64,000 bases of DNA from an uncultured Lachnospiraceae bacterium (GCA_947643615.1 CANRWO010000004.1:1-64000); one strand, 5' to 3'; shown: positions 17,850 to 27,625, counted from the first letter of the stretch. The notes: generated from the sequence alone by a model not told the origin. Program-made: numbers and translations.

Positions 17850-18824
17850 ATGAAACAGATCAGCGAAGACATCAAACAGGGAAATTTCAAGCAGGCCTAT
17901 CTGCTGTATGGGGAAGAACGCTATCTGCGCAGGCAGTACAGGGACCGTCTGCGGAAAGCTCTGTGCGGTGAGGACGACACCATGAACACTCACTTCTACG
18001 AGGGGAAAAACATCAACCTGGGAGAGATCATCGATCTGGCGGAAACGCTTCCCTTCCTGGCAGAGCGACGGGTGATTTTCATCAGCAACAGCGGCCTGTT
18101 CAAATCCGGCGGAGAAAAGATGGCAGAGTATCTGGCGGCGCCCAACGGGTCTACCTTTTTCGTCTTTACGGAAAGTGAAGTGGATAAGCGCAGTAAACTG
18201 TTCAAGACGGTCCAGTCCAAGGGTTACGCCGCCGACTTTGCCGTCCAGGACGAAAAAACGCTGAAACGCTGGATCGGCGGGACACTGGGGCGGGAAGGGA
18301 AAAAAATCACAGAAAATACGGTCCAGCAGTTTCTCACAAAAACCGGCACGGATATGGAAAACATCCAGATGGAGCTGGAAAAACTGATCTGCTACTGTAT
18401 GGATAAGGAAGTGGTCACTGACGAGGATGTGGAAGCCGTCTGCACCACCCGCATCAGCAGCCACATCTTTGACATGATCAACGCCATTGCGGACAAAAAG
18501 CAAAAGGAAGCCCTGGAGCTTTATTACGACCTTCTGGCTCTGAAGGAACCCCCCATGCGGATCCTGTTCCTCATTGCCAGGCAGTGCAATATGCTGCTGC
18601 AGGCAAAAGAGTTAAAGTCCAAAGGGCATGACCAGCGCTCCATTGCATCCAAGATCGGGATCCCCCCCTTCGCAGCGGGAAAATACCTGGCGCAGGCATC
18701 CCGATTTAAACCCGAAAAGCTCCGCCAGGCCGTGGTAAAGTGCGTGGAGGCAGAGGAGGCTGTCAAAAGCGGCCGTATGAATGACGTAATGAGTGTGGAG
18801 ATCCTGATCCTGTCGGTGCTGTAA
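17850..18824 (+). CDS. holA: DNA polymerase III delta subunit
   Basis: 324 residues, normal for the clamp-loader delta subunit. 'AYLLYGEERYLRRQYRDRLR' near the N-terminus and 'LPFLAERRVIFISNSGLF' are conserved blocks, and the C-terminal collar domain has 'RILFLIARQCNMLLQAKELK'. Delta opens the beta clamp for loading onto DNA. The ATG has GGAG 6 bases upstream. Its last 62 bases overlap the 3' end of comEC on the other strand; holA-comEC neighbourhood is common in Firmicutes, though usually in the same direction. Confidence 0.93.
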   Translation: MKQISEDIKQGNFKQAYLLYGEERYLRRQYRDRLRKALCGEDDTMNTHFYEGKNINLGEIIDLAETLPFLAERRVIFISNSGLFKSGGEKMAEYLAAPNGSTFFVFTESEVDKRSKLFKTVQSKGYAADFAVQDEKTLKRWIGGTLGREGKKITENTVQQFLTKTGTDMENIQMELEKLICYCMDKEVVTDEDVEAVCTTRISSHIFDMINAIADKKQKEALELYYDLLALKEPPMRILFLIARQCNMLLQAKELKSKGHDQRSIASKIGIPPFAAGKYLAQASRFKPEKLRQAVVKCVEAEEAVKSGRMNDVMSVEILILSVL

Positions 18825-21276
18825 GGTACGTCTCCACCATGACCATGCCCTGCCCGGCATACACCCTGACCGCTCCCCTCCCGCTGGTGGCCACCGTGAT
18901 ACTCCCCGCCTTGTCCAGCCGCTCCAGCAACTCCTGATGGGGATGGCCGTACCGGTTATCCCTTCCGCAGGATATCACCGCCAGGGCAGGCGCGGCCTGT
19001 TCCAGCAGAGTTTCGGGAGTTGAGTTTTTTGACCCGTGATGGGCAACCTTCAGCAATGACACACTGCCGATTCCCCTTTCCCGCAATTCCGCAAGCAGAG
19101 CCTCCTCTCCGGCTCCCTCCACATCCCCTGTAGCCAGGAAATCAAATTCTTTCTCCCCATCCCCGTCCATAAACCGGCCATAGACACAGAGGGAATAGAC
19201 GTTGGGTTCCGCCAGCCCCCAGTCCCCCGGGGGATGCAGGCAGACAAATTCCGCCCTGCCACACCGAAAGCTATCCCCTGCGGCGAGATAACCTATGGGA
19301 ATCCGGCAACCCCAGTCTTCCTGCTCCGCATACTGCCCCAGCTGGCTCAGCATTTTTTCCCTCTCTGCTTCCGACACTCCCGGGAGTACCAGCTGCCTGA
19401 CCCTGACCCCGCTGTCCCGTCCCATTGACAGCAGCTCCATCACACCGTTCACATGGTCTGCGTCAGGGTGTGATAAAACAGCCGCATCCAAAGTCTGTAT
19501 TCCGTAATACCGAAGGCATGGCAGCAGCACATATTTCCCTGCCTGGTTCCGGCTGCTGCTCCCACAGTCAAAGAGATAGTTCTCCCCCGAGGCGGTGCGC
19601 ACCAGTATGCAGTCTCCCTGCCCTACGTCCAAAAACAGCAGTTGGTTTTCTGCAGGCGGCCGCCAGGCAAAGATCACCGGGCCAAAAAGCATCGCTGCAA
19701 GGCAGGCTATGGCTCCACCCTTATATTTCCGGAATTTTTGCAAGTTTTCCTGCAAATTTTGCCCGTTCCTTCCGAATGAATCCTTCTCCCGGCCTCCCAC
19801 CATGCCTTTTTGCAAATTCCGGCATTTATTTCCCAGGTATTTTCTGCCCCACACGGCTGCCCCAAACACCGTATAGTAACCCCCTATCTGCCAGAGCCGG
19901 GGTTTCCCGGGGTTCCATGTATGGTAAGGAAAGCTGTCAAATATCCCGCACAATCCCTCATATCCCCATAATATCAGCCGGTCTGCCCAACCACAGATGC
20001 CCAATCCCGGGACCAAGGCCAGGCCGCCTGCCCCCATCAATATTTTCATAAATGGCAATATGAGAATATTCAGCAGCACAGAATAGCTGGGAACCTGATA
20101 ATATGACCATAGCTGTACCGGAAGCGTGGCAAGTGTGATGGCCGTCCCCGACAGGGCGGAATCGGCCAGCCTATCTTTTACAGTTCCTGCAATTTGGGCC
20201 AACAGTCCTCCTGTTCCCACACCTTCGGACCCCAATCCCCCAGGTCTCCTGCCCCCGGCCATACATCCCCCCGGGGCATTTCCCCACCGCCGGAAAGGGA
20301 TCCGTTCCCTGCGTCTTTCCGCCGGAGGCTTAGCGCTTTTCAGGGAAGCTGCGGCACAGACCCCTGCCATGGAGGTAAAGGAGAGAAGAAAACCCGTATG
20401 CCTCAGGTAATAGGGGTTTTTTACCACCAATACCGCCCCCAGCACGCCCAGGGCAGTGGGCATATCGTAGGTCCTTCCGATGACCTCCGCCAGCATCCTC
20501 AACAGGTACATCCCCAGGGCACGGCATGAGGACACGCCAAATCCCGTCATCATGCCATACATGAAAAGGAAACCGCAGCCTGCAATGGCTGCCGGGCACA
20601 CCGGTATCCGGCATCTGCGCAGCAGCTTATACACCGTCATCCCGATCATAGTAATATGAAGGGAGGAAATGCTCAAAATGTGCAGAATCCCGTTTCGCTG
20701 GTACAGCTCTTTCAACCCGGGGTCCAAATCCTCCTTGTCCCCTAACAGGAGGGCGCACATGACGGCAGCCTCCTTCTCCGGGAATATTTTCTCCAGGCGC
20801 TTTCCAAGCGCCCCTCTCAGCTGATACAAAGCTTCCCTGAGCTCCCAGAAGGACTCTCCCTGTGCCAGTACCACAACACTTTTGACCCTTCCCCCGATGC
20901 CCAGCGTCCTGTAGTACTCACGGGAATCAAATTCCCCCGGGTTGGTGGCCCCGGGAAAGGGTTGGAAAGTGCCCGTGGCCAGCACAACGCATCCCAGCGG
21001 AACATCCGCCTCCTGCTCTAATATGCATATAAGATTATCTTTACACGGAATTGCCGGCTGTGAAAATTCAGCCGAAGAATAAATTTGAATAGATCGAAGA
21101 TAAAGCTTCTCGGAATCTTTTTGGTATACCTGTCCCGTAAAGGCCAGGGATTCGCCGTCAGACAGTGCATCCGCGCCTGTCTGCCCTTTGGGCGTCCGGT
21201 CAAACACGCCCAGGTGCAGCAGGAAACCCATGGCCAAAACCAGGCATATGGCAGCCAACAATAAAGGTCGCCGCAT
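18763..21276 (-). CDS. comEC: ComEC/Rec2-family DNA internalisation protein
   Basis: 837 residues from the ATG at 21276; a GTG at 21288 is too close to AGGAG to be used. Three regions: N-terminal DUF4131 with two membrane segments, a central ComEC 'competence' domain (about 180-500, 'GNGILHILSISSLHITMIGM'), and a C-terminal metallo-beta-lactamase-like domain with 'LLFLDVGQGDCILVRT', SHPDADHVNG and KVAHHGSKNS, so the metal ligands look intact. ComEC forms the channel that carries single-stranded DNA across the membrane. A low-complexity Gly/Arg-rich stretch (about 320-350) interrupts the membrane domain. The C-terminus overlaps holA head to head at their 3' ends. Confidence 0.93.
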   Translation of the reverse strand: MRRPLLLAAICLVLAMGFLLHLGVFDRTPKGQTGADALSDGESLAFTGQVYQKDSEKLYLRSIQIYSSAEFSQPAIPCKDNLICILEQEADVPLGCVVLATGTFQPFPGATNPGEFDSREYYRTLGIGGRVKSVVVLAQGESFWELREALYQLRGALGKRLEKIFPEKEAAVMCALLLGDKEDLDPGLKELYQRNGILHILSISSLHITMIGMTVYKLLRRCRIPVCPAAIAGCGFLFMYGMMTGFGVSSCRALGMYLLRMLAEVIGRTYDMPTALGVLGAVLVVKNPYYLRHTGFLLSFTSMAGVCAAASLKSAKPPAERRRERIPFRRWGNAPGGCMAGGRRPGGLGSEGVGTGGLLAQIAGTVKDRLADSALSGTAITLATLPVQLWSYYQVPSYSVLLNILILPFMKILMGAGGLALVPGLGICGWADRLILWGYEGLCGIFDSFPYHTWNPGKPRLWQIGGYYTVFGAAVWGRKYLGNKCRNLQKGMVGGREKDSFGRNGQNLQENLQKFRKYKGGAIACLAAMLFGPVIFAWRPPAENQLLFLDVGQGDCILVRTASGENYLFDCGSSSRNQAGKYVLLPCLRYYGIQTLDAAVLSHPDADHVNGVMELLSMGRDSGVRVRQLVLPGVSEAEREKMLSQLGQYAEQEDWGCRIPIGYLAAGDSFRCGRAEFVCLHPPGDWGLAEPNVYSLCVYGRFMDGDGEKEFDFLATGDVEGAGEEALLAELRERGIGSVSLLKVAHHGSKNSTPETLLEQAAPALAVISCGRDNRYGHPHQELLERLDKAGSITVATSGRGAVRVYAGQGMVMVETYLTAPTGSGSPHSLRHSYGRF

Positions 21277-21511
21277 ATCTGTGCCCACTCCTGTTCTTTT
21301 GTTATTTTGTTCATTTGTTATTCTATAACTGTTTTCGTTGTCTTAAATTTGTTATAACGTATTTCATTTCTTATCTCGTGTTTCTTAATTCGGTTTTCCT
21401 GCTATGCTTTCCCGCTTTCATGCTTCCCGTTACACTCGCCTGTTATTTCTTGTTTTCGCGGATTCCGTTACCTTTTCAGATTCCGTTACCTTTTCAGCAT
21501 CCCTTATCACT

Positions 21512-22540
21512 TCAGTTTTTCAGCGAAGTCACTATATCCAGGTTTCTCTCAAAGGTGGAATTCTGGAAAATGGAGGATGTGGTGGGCACTTCGCCGTTTA
21601 CCAGGATCTGTACCTTGTTGATATTGCTCAGCTCCACCAGGGAATTCACTATGGAATAAACCGCTGCTTCCATGGACACATTCTCCGGCACTGTCAGGAA
21701 ATTCTCATCCAGGTTGACATAGCATATCCCGTCTTTGGTAGTCACATTGATTATTTTGGTACTGGGATTGATGGTGGAATGCAGTCCCGCCACCTGCCCG
21801 CTTGGGCCGGCGATCAGTTCTTCCACAATAAAGCGCTCAATGGGCGTATTGGTGGAATAATGCTTCTCCCTGTAAGCCGCTATCAGCTGTGTCCCTTCGT
21901 CACTGGCAAAAAACAGCTTCACTCTGGCAAGCTCATAGGTGTTGATCTCATTGCCGTCATTGTCAATGAACTGGTCCGCGGCCATCCTTCCCACCACATT
22001 GCCCAGGCTGTCCTCCAACGGTTCTCCTTCCACTGTGATCTCCACATAACTGATTTCCGGAAGCTGGGTCAGAGTCCGCACGATGGCCGCCCGGATCAAT
22101 ACCTCCGTAGTGACAGGCAGTTCCAGGTAAGCCTTGTCCACATCAATCTTCATCTTTTCCTCTTCCAGGTCAATGGCCAGGATCTCAAATCCCATGGCAA
22201 GAGGCGCCTGGTATTCCAATTTCTCAGGTGTGGAGGCCAGGCAGCGCATCAGCTCCCTGAGGATGGCCTGGCTGCTTTTCGCCTGCGTCCAATAGGGATG
22301 CATCTCTACTTTCATCTCGGATTTGCTGATATAATAAACCTGGTATTCCGTGCCTTCCGGCACTTCCTCCCTGCCGCAGGCGGACGCCGCCAGCAGGAAG
22401 ATTATCCCCCAGATCAGACATAAACATTTTTTCACATTTCTACCCGTCTGCGCGCTGCTCCGCGCATTCATACAACAGAGAACGCCCCGTTGCCGGGGGC
22501 CAACGGCTGAATACGCATTTTTATCCAACCTTCCAAACAT
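21512..22540 (-). CDS. GerMN-domain lipoprotein
   Basis: Up to 342 residues. A signal peptide with lipobox LLAASAC is followed by two GerMN/spore-germination-like domains; 'YVNLDENFLTVPENVSMEAA' and 'NINKVQILVNGEVP' are typical of the second. GerM is a lipoprotein of the forespore-mother cell interface in B. subtilis. The start is unsettled: the ATG at 22540 has AGGGA 11 bases upstream, but it leaves a long n-region; an ATG at 22471 or a GTG at 22435 would give a more usual signal peptide. It follows the histidine kinase by 13 bp, so all three genes probably form one operon, and the lipoprotein may be linked to that signalling pair. Confidence 0.85.
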   Translation of the reverse strand: MFGRLDKNAYSAVGPRQRGVLCCMNARSSAQTGRNVKKCLCLIWGIIFLLAASACGREEVPEGTEYQVYYISKSEMKVEMHPYWTQAKSSQAILRELMRCLASTPEKLEYQAPLAMGFEILAIDLEEEKMKIDVDKAYLELPVTTEVLIRAAIVRTLTQLPEISYVEITVEGEPLEDSLGNVVGRMAADQFIDNDGNEINTYELARVKLFFASDEGTQLIAAYREKHYSTNTPIERFIVEELIAGPSGQVAGLHSTINPSTKIINVTTKDGICYVNLDENFLTVPENVSMEAAVYSIVNSLVELSNINKVQILVNGEVPTTSSIFQNSTFERNLDIVTSLKN

Positions 22541-22553
22541 GCCTGCACTTTCC

Positions 22554-24050
22554 CTATGAAGCGATATAAGTAAGGGGAATCCTCACCGTAAAGCAGGAAC
22601 CCTCCCCTTCCACACTGGTGACGGTAATGGAACCGCGGTGCATCAGCACTGCGCTCCTGGTGATAGCAAGTCCCAATCCCGTCCCCCCAATCTCCCTGGA
22701 ATGGGATTTATCTACCCTGTAAAATCTTTCATAGATATGGGACAATTCATCTTCCGGTATCCCCACGCCTGAATCGCTGACCCGGAAAGTAAAGAACTGA
22801 TGGTCTGCATCCAGCTCCACCTTCACCCAGCCATGTTCTTTATTATACTTGATCGAATTTTCCACAAGGTTGGTCATGATCAATGTCATCTTGACCTCAT
22901 CCACCTCCGCCACCACGGGGCGCATGCTCTCAAAGACCACCTCCACATCCCGCTTTCTGGCTATGGGGCGCAGACGCTTCAGGATCAGCTCCGTAAGGTC
23001 ATTGATATTCAAGGACGCGATATTCAGGTCCTGGACCTTCTTGTCCATCTTCACCAATGCCAGGAGATCCGTAATGATCCGGCTCTCCCTGTCAATCTCG
23101 GACACGATATCTTCCATGAATTCCCTGTAAAGCTCCGCCGGGGCATTTTCCTGCATCAGCAGGGAGTCTGCCAGCACCTTCACAGATGCCATGGGCGTCT
23201 TCAGCTCATGGGACACATTTGCCACAAATTCCTGCCTGGAGTTGTCCAGGACTTTCATCTGCTTAAGCAGCTGGTTAAAGGCATCCACTATGTGGGCCGT
23301 CTCCGTATAATCGGGGACGGAAATGGCCTCGTCACTGTACCCCGCCTTGACTTCGTTGATCGCATCCGTGACACGGGCAAAAGGCTTTGTCAGGACCACG
23401 GACAAAACAAGGGCAAACCCAACCATGACCACAATCATCAGCTGCTCGATGACCATGGATTTCCGGTTCAGCGTTTCCATGGTTTCCACAATGGAGCTGT
23501 TGGATATGCTGGTCAGCATGACACCCACTATCTTACCGTTGTTCTTTCCCTCTTTATCTGCGGCGGAAGCGTCTATAATAGGGGTTGTCATTTCTATAAA
23601 GCCGTGTTCCTGGTCGTAATAATTGGTGTTTTCCCCCCGCAGGCACCGGATCACTTCCTCTGAAATAATGGTTTTGCCGTCACTGATCCCATAAGTGTCC
23701 TTTATTACTTTTAAGCTGGAGTCTATGATCATGACACGGCCTTCATACAGGTTGGATATCATTTCCAGCTCCGCATCGATCACCGCCCTGGAATTCCGGT
23801 ATACGGCTTCGTCTGATTTATAGGTGACAAGATAATTATTGTTGAGAAGGTGGTTGCTTACCACCAGCAGCTGGTTCTGGACCATGGAGATCCTGTTATT
23901 CACCGCGTGCTCCTCATAGTTGTTTACAATGGCGCCACGCATTAGGATACTGGGTATCACCCCGGCAATCAATATAATCGCAAAAATGCGTATTTTCAAG
24001 CTGCGCAACGACAAAGCGGCCTTCAGCTCACCGAATATTTTAGCAAACAT
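22554..24050 (-). CDS. Membrane sensor histidine kinase, PhoR/WalK type
   Basis: 498 residues from Met at 24050, which has GGGGG 5 bases upstream; the ATG at 24062 has none. Layout: TM1 (about 20-42), an extracellular sensor of about 135 residues, TM2 (near 175-195), HAMP, HisKA with 'FVANVSHELKTPMASVKVLA', and HATPase with 'LIMTNLVENSIKYN', SDSGVGIPEDEL and 'GGTGLGLAITRSAVLMH'. All boxes look intact. It pairs with the adjacent OmpR-type regulator (66 bp gap). The signal is not known; context with GerMN and Com proteins hints at envelope state. Confidence 0.92.
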   Translation of the reverse strand: MFAKIFGELKAALSLRSLKIRIFAIILIAGVIPSILMRGAIVNNYEEHAVNNRISMVQNQLLVVSNHLLNNNYLVTYKSDEAVYRNSRAVIDAELEMISNLYEGRVMIIDSSLKVIKDTYGISDGKTIISEEVIRCLRGENTNYYDQEHGFIEMTTPIIDASAADKEGKNNGKIVGVMLTSISNSSIVETMETLNRKSMVIEQLMIVVMVGFALVLSVVLTKPFARVTDAINEVKAGYSDEAISVPDYTETAHIVDAFNQLLKQMKVLDNSRQEFVANVSHELKTPMASVKVLADSLLMQENAPAELYREFMEDIVSEIDRESRIITDLLALVKMDKKVQDLNIASLNINDLTELILKRLRPIARKRDVEVVFESMRPVVAEVDEVKMTLIMTNLVENSIKYNKEHGWVKVELDADHQFFTFRVSDSGVGIPEDELSHIYERFYRVDKSHSREIGGTGLGLAITRSAVLMHRGSITVTSVEGEGSCFTVRIPLTYIAS

Positions 24051-24128
24051 CTTTTCCCCCATATGGCTGAACGGATCCCCGCCAACCCTCCCATTCCTGA
24101 CGGGGTGGGTTCCCCTCCCCGGCGCATG

Positions 24129-24824
24129 CTACGAATTCAGGAAGTAGTATCCCACGCCCCACTTTGTATGTACGTACCTGGGTTCGCTGGGATTCTGCTC
24201 TATTTTCTCGCGGAGGCGGCGGATGTGTACGTCAACGGTACGGACATCCCCCGGATAATCGGTGCCCCAGACGATCTGGAGCAGGTTCTCCCTGCTGTAT
24301 ACCTTATTGGGATTGAGCATCAGAAGCTCCAGCACCTCAAATTCCTTTGCCGTCAGGCCAATCTCCTGGCCGGAAATATATGCCCTCCTGCCCTCGCAGT
24401 CCAGGCGCATCTCCCCGCTCTCAATGGCCTTGGGCGCTTCCCCGGTGACACGCTTCGGCTCAATACGGCGCATAATGGCCTTGATCCGTGCTTTCACTTC
24501 CAAAATATTAAACGGTTTCGTAATATAATCGTCCGCCCCGTACTCCAGGCCAAGGATCTTGTCCATATCGTCGCCCCTTGCCGTCAGCATTATAATAGGC
24601 ACATTGGAGAATTCCCTGATCTGCTGGCAGACCTCAAACCCTGTCAGCTTTGGCAGCATGATATCCAACAAAATAATGTCATATTGATTGTTGCGTGCAA
24701 GCTCAAGCGCTTCCTCCCCGTCATAAGCACAGTCCACCTGCATATCATCCTGCTCCAGGCTGAATCGTATCCCCTTTACGATCAACTTCTCGTCATCCAC
24801 TACCAATGCCCTTTTTCCTGCCAT
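24129..24824 (-). CDS. OmpR/PhoB-family response regulator, WalR-like
   Basis: 231 residues. Receiver: 'ALVVDDEKLIVKGIRFSL', 'YDIILLDIMLPKLTGFEV' with the phospho-acceptor Asp near residue 53, 'PIIMLTARGDD' and 'ADDYITKPFN' with the conserved Lys. The winged-helix output domain ends 'DVHIRRLREKIEQNPSEPRY' and 'WGVGYYF'. The ATG has GGGAGG 7 bases upstream. It lies upstream of and together with its kinase. Targets are not visible. Confidence 0.94.
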   Translation of the reverse strand: MAGKRALVVDDEKLIVKGIRFSLEQDDMQVDCAYDGEEALELARNNQYDIILLDIMLPKLTGFEVCQQIREFSNVPIIMLTARGDDMDKILGLEYGADDYITKPFNILEVKARIKAIMRRIEPKRVTGEAPKAIESGEMRLDCEGRRAYISGQEIGLTAKEFEVLELLMLNPNKVYSRENLLQIVWGTDYPGDVRTVDVHIRRLREKIEQNPSEPRYVHTKWGVGYYFLNS

Positions 24825-24912
24825 TTTGACCTCCCTCTAAACCCTTGCTGTTTTTCCCAAACCCTGCCGCCGCTCCCTCGGCCATCCCCGCAGGGCCAAA
24901 GTCTTACCCATT

Positions 24913-25518
24913 TTATTTTACTGTTATCATATGGCTTATCTTGCCGTACACGCTTTCCTTGATTCCCGGCACCTGCATAATGTCCTCACAGGCCCCAAAG
25001 CCTCCGTGGGCCTCCCTGTAGGCAATGATATCAGCGGCCCTGGACGCCCCGATCCCGGGAAGGGTGCACAGCTGCCCGGAATCCGCAGTATTGATATTTA
25101 CTAACCCGTCCCCGGCGTTCTCCCCCTGTGCTTCCGGCGCCGAATATTCTTCCACGCCGGGAAAATACAATTGATCCCCGTCGGAAACCTTTGCCGCCAG
25201 GTTCACCGCTTCCTCCGCCGCGTCCCCGGCAAAGCCTCCCGCCGCGTCCAAAGCGTCCGCCGCCCTGCTGCCCTGGGGCAAAAAGACCACCCCCGGAGCC
25301 TCCACGGCCCCGCAGACATAGACGCAGATTTCCTCCATTGCCTCTTCCTCCGGGGTCTCCGATCCCGCTTCCGGCAACCGGGCGGCACAGGATGGGCCCG
25401 GTTCCTGCAGTTCCTGCCGCCCGACCAATAAAACCTCCTGCCCCTGCCTGCTGCAGGCGGAACAGCTCATCACGAAAACAAGACTGCATATAGCAGCCAA
25501 AATTCTGTTTTTACTCAT
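24913..25518 (-). CDS. comEA: ComEA-like DNA-binding lipoprotein (SLBB + helix-hairpin-helix)
   Basis: 201 residues from the second of two tandem ATGs; GGGG lies 5 bases before it. The signal peptide ends in SCSAC, a lipobox, so the protein is probably lipid-anchored, unlike the single membrane helix of B. subtilis ComEA. An SLBB domain (about 65-125, 'VYVCGAVEAPGVVFLPQGSR') precedes a double HhH domain: 'VNINTADSGQLCTLPGIGAS' and 'GFGACEDIMQVPGIKESVYG'. It receives double-stranded DNA for uptake by ComEC, whose gene is 3.6 kb downstream on the same strand with the two-component operon in between. Confidence 0.9.
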   Translation of the reverse strand: MSKNRILAAICSLVFVMSCSACSRQGQEVLLVGRQELQEPGPSCAARLPEAGSETPEEEAMEEICVYVCGAVEAPGVVFLPQGSRAADALDAAGGFAGDAAEEAVNLAAKVSDGDQLYFPGVEEYSAPEAQGENAGDGLVNINTADSGQLCTLPGIGASRAADIIAYREAHGGFGACEDIMQVPGIKESVYGKISHMITVK

Positions 25519-25627
25519 CATATCCCCTTTCCGATGGGCCGGCAATACGGCTTACCGCCATCCAAAAGGGTTGCCTCTCTATGCTGATGTATTTTATTGT
25601 AAATTAATCACAGCCTTTTTACAAGTG

Positions 25628-26059
25628 CTATTTCCACTTAAAGATCACAATTCCCGCAATGGCTACCGCCATCCCCAAAGCTTTTCTCCACTCCCAGGGT
25701 TGTTTCTCCACACCGAAAATTCCCAGAAGCTCAATCATATAAGCTACCGCCAGCTGAGCTACCACAATGAGCATCACCGCCTTTGCAGGCCCCAGCATAT
25801 CCATGCTCTTGATCACCGTATAGGTTATAAACGCACCGATAGCGCCTCCCAGAAGCATATACTTCGGCTGGACCTGAAACACCTTCAGCAGATTACTCCT
25901 GTCCGTGCATATCCACGCCCCCAGGCAGACAATCAGCGCCGTCAGCTGCACAAAGGCGCTGGCCGCCCAAATGCTGGAAGATTTCGTCACCTGTGTGTTA
26001 AATACTCCCTGCACGCTCATAAGCGCACCGGATATCAAAGCAATCAAAAAACCAATCAT
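25628..26059 (-). CDS. DUF606/YdcZ-family small membrane transporter
   Basis: 143 residues with five hydrophobic segments, the DUF606 (DMT superfamily) size. 'MIGFLIALISGALMSVQGVF' is the typical start, and 'GGAIGAFITYTVIKSMDMLG' and 'ALGMAVAIAGIVIF' follow. Family members are half-length DMT transporters of unknown substrate. The ATG has GGAGGTG close by. Monocistronic as far as can be seen. Confidence 0.85.
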   Translation of the reverse strand: MIGFLIALISGALMSVQGVFNTQVTKSSSIWAASAFVQLTALIVCLGAWICTDRSNLLKVFQVQPKYMLLGGAIGAFITYTVIKSMDMLGPAKAVMLIVVAQLAVAYMIELLGIFGVEKQPWEWRKALGMAVAIAGIVIFKWK

Positions 26060-26182
26060 AAGGCACCTCCTATGTTCCTTTTCCTATAAGAAGTGTATCC
26101 TATGATTGGTAAATTATGCACCCATAAGCATACCGCCATATTCATTGGCAGGCACGCCGTCTGATAAAGCATGGCCGTAGGG

Positions 26183-27586
26183 TCAGGACCCGTCCCCCAT
26201 CTGTGAAAGGATCTGGTTCGACAACTCCTCAACAAGGGCCGTGACATCGGCGCCATTCCACACGCTGGAAAACAGCCTTTCCAGCTGCAGCCAGAAATTT
26301 CCCGTTTCCATCATCTTGGGCAGGGGAATGCTCTCCCCGTACTCCAGCATGAATATCTGTAACGCCCCGTTGTCCAAATTGGCGTTCCTGTTGGCCGGCA
26401 CCTTTCCGCTTCTCTCATACAGGGAACCCGCACACTCCGTCACAAGGTAGGAAGCAAAACGGTTTGCCAGGTCCTTATTCTCCGAATAACCGTTTACCGC
26501 CACAGCCTTTGTGACAGACATGGAACGGCTCTGCAGCTGCGGGCTGACATCAGGCATCATGGCAAACCCATAGTCAAACTGAAGTTCGCCGTTTTCCTTT
26601 GCCTCCGCCAAACGCGCCGCGGCATCTGTGGTGGCAATGGTATAAACCGTTTTCCCGTCTATAAAATCCTGCAGCACGGAGTCATACGTCACCGTATCCG
26701 ACTCGATAAAGAAAAACTGGTTCAATGCCTTGTAGACCTCCAGGCACTGTATCGTCTCCTGGTTATTGATATCGATCCGGGCCTCGTCGTCCCCCGCATC
26801 GCCGCCTACGACCATGTAATTCCCGACGATCCAGTAATTGTAGAAAATATCCGTCACATCCCATTTCAGCACACCGTCCACGCCTTCCGGCAAGTCAAAA
26901 GTATTGGCAATATTTAAGACATCATCTACCGTGGCCGGTACCGCTTTCCGGAAGTATTCCTCCGTCAGGGCCGCCAGCTGCGCCTCATCCACGGGGATCC
27001 CGCTTTGGTTTTCCTCGGAAGCCAGATCCTCCCCTGCGTTGAGCAGGTCCCTCTGGGCAGTCTGGGCCGCCCATTCGGCCAGATAAGTTTCGTTGTAGAC
27101 CAGGATGCTTGTCTCGTATGAGAGAGGGTAGGCCACCGTCTTGCCGCGGTACTCAACCGCCGACAGAGCGGCGCCGGGGAAATAGGACTCGTTGCAAACT
27201 GCCCCCCCATCCCTTACTTCCTCCGCCAATCCCGCAAGATACGCTTTTTCCAGGGAATCGTTATTGATGATATAAGCGTCCGGCACCTGGTCGGAATGCA
27301 GGGACGCCTGGTTTAACGCTTCCAGATACTCACTGTCTTCGGTGAGCACCGGAATGACCCTGACGTCTTCCTGCTCTCCGAAGGTAACGGCGGCGCTGTT
27401 GATAAAATTTGTCATTGCCTCATCGGTATACCAGAAATAAATGGTATCCGTCTTCTCAAACCACAGATGGCTGCCGCCTGTGTCCTCTTCCACAACAGTC
27501 CGCATTTCCAATGTGCTTCCATAAAAAAGCGCGGCAGCCATAGCCACTACAGCTGCCACAGAAAGGAATCTCTTATTTAATAACAT
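26183..27586 (-). CDS. ABC-type extracellular solute-binding protein, family 1
   Basis: 467 residues from the ATG at 27586, 7 bases after AGAGG. An N-terminal hydrophobic segment (about 5-22) lacks a lipobox Cys, so it is either a signal anchor or a cleaved signal peptide. The body has the two-lobe sugar-binding fold pattern: 'DTIYFWYTDEAMTNFINSAA', 'YPLSYETSILVYNETYLAEW', 'DYGFAMMPDVS', and 'AVAVNGYSENKDLANRFASY'. No permease or ATPase gene adjoins it, which is unusual; it must share a transporter encoded elsewhere. Substrate is probably a sugar or oligosaccharide. Confidence 0.8.
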   Translation of the reverse strand: MLLNKRFLSVAAVVAMAAALFYGSTLEMRTVVEEDTGGSHLWFEKTDTIYFWYTDEAMTNFINSAAVTFGEQEDVRVIPVLTEDSEYLEALNQASLHSDQVPDAYIINNDSLEKAYLAGLAEEVRDGGAVCNESYFPGAALSAVEYRGKTVAYPLSYETSILVYNETYLAEWAAQTAQRDLLNAGEDLASEENQSGIPVDEAQLAALTEEYFRKAVPATVDDVLNIANTFDLPEGVDGVLKWDVTDIFYNYWIVGNYMVVGGDAGDDEARIDINNQETIQCLEVYKALNQFFFIESDTVTYDSVLQDFIDGKTVYTIATTDAAARLAEAKENGELQFDYGFAMMPDVSPQLQSRSMSVTKAVAVNGYSENKDLANRFASYLVTECAGSLYERSGKVPANRNANLDNGALQIFMLEYGESIPLPKMMETGNFWLQLERLFSSVWNGADVTALVEELSNQILSQMGDGS

Positions 27587-27625
27587 ACATAAACCTCTTG
27601 CGTGCTCCGGCACGCGTACCAATAT

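Noticed and set aside
25128-25493. Plus-strand Pro/Arg-rich ORF of 121 residues opposite comEA
   Set aside because: Composition is a mirror of the Gly/Ala-rich comEA strand; comEA itself has clear domains.
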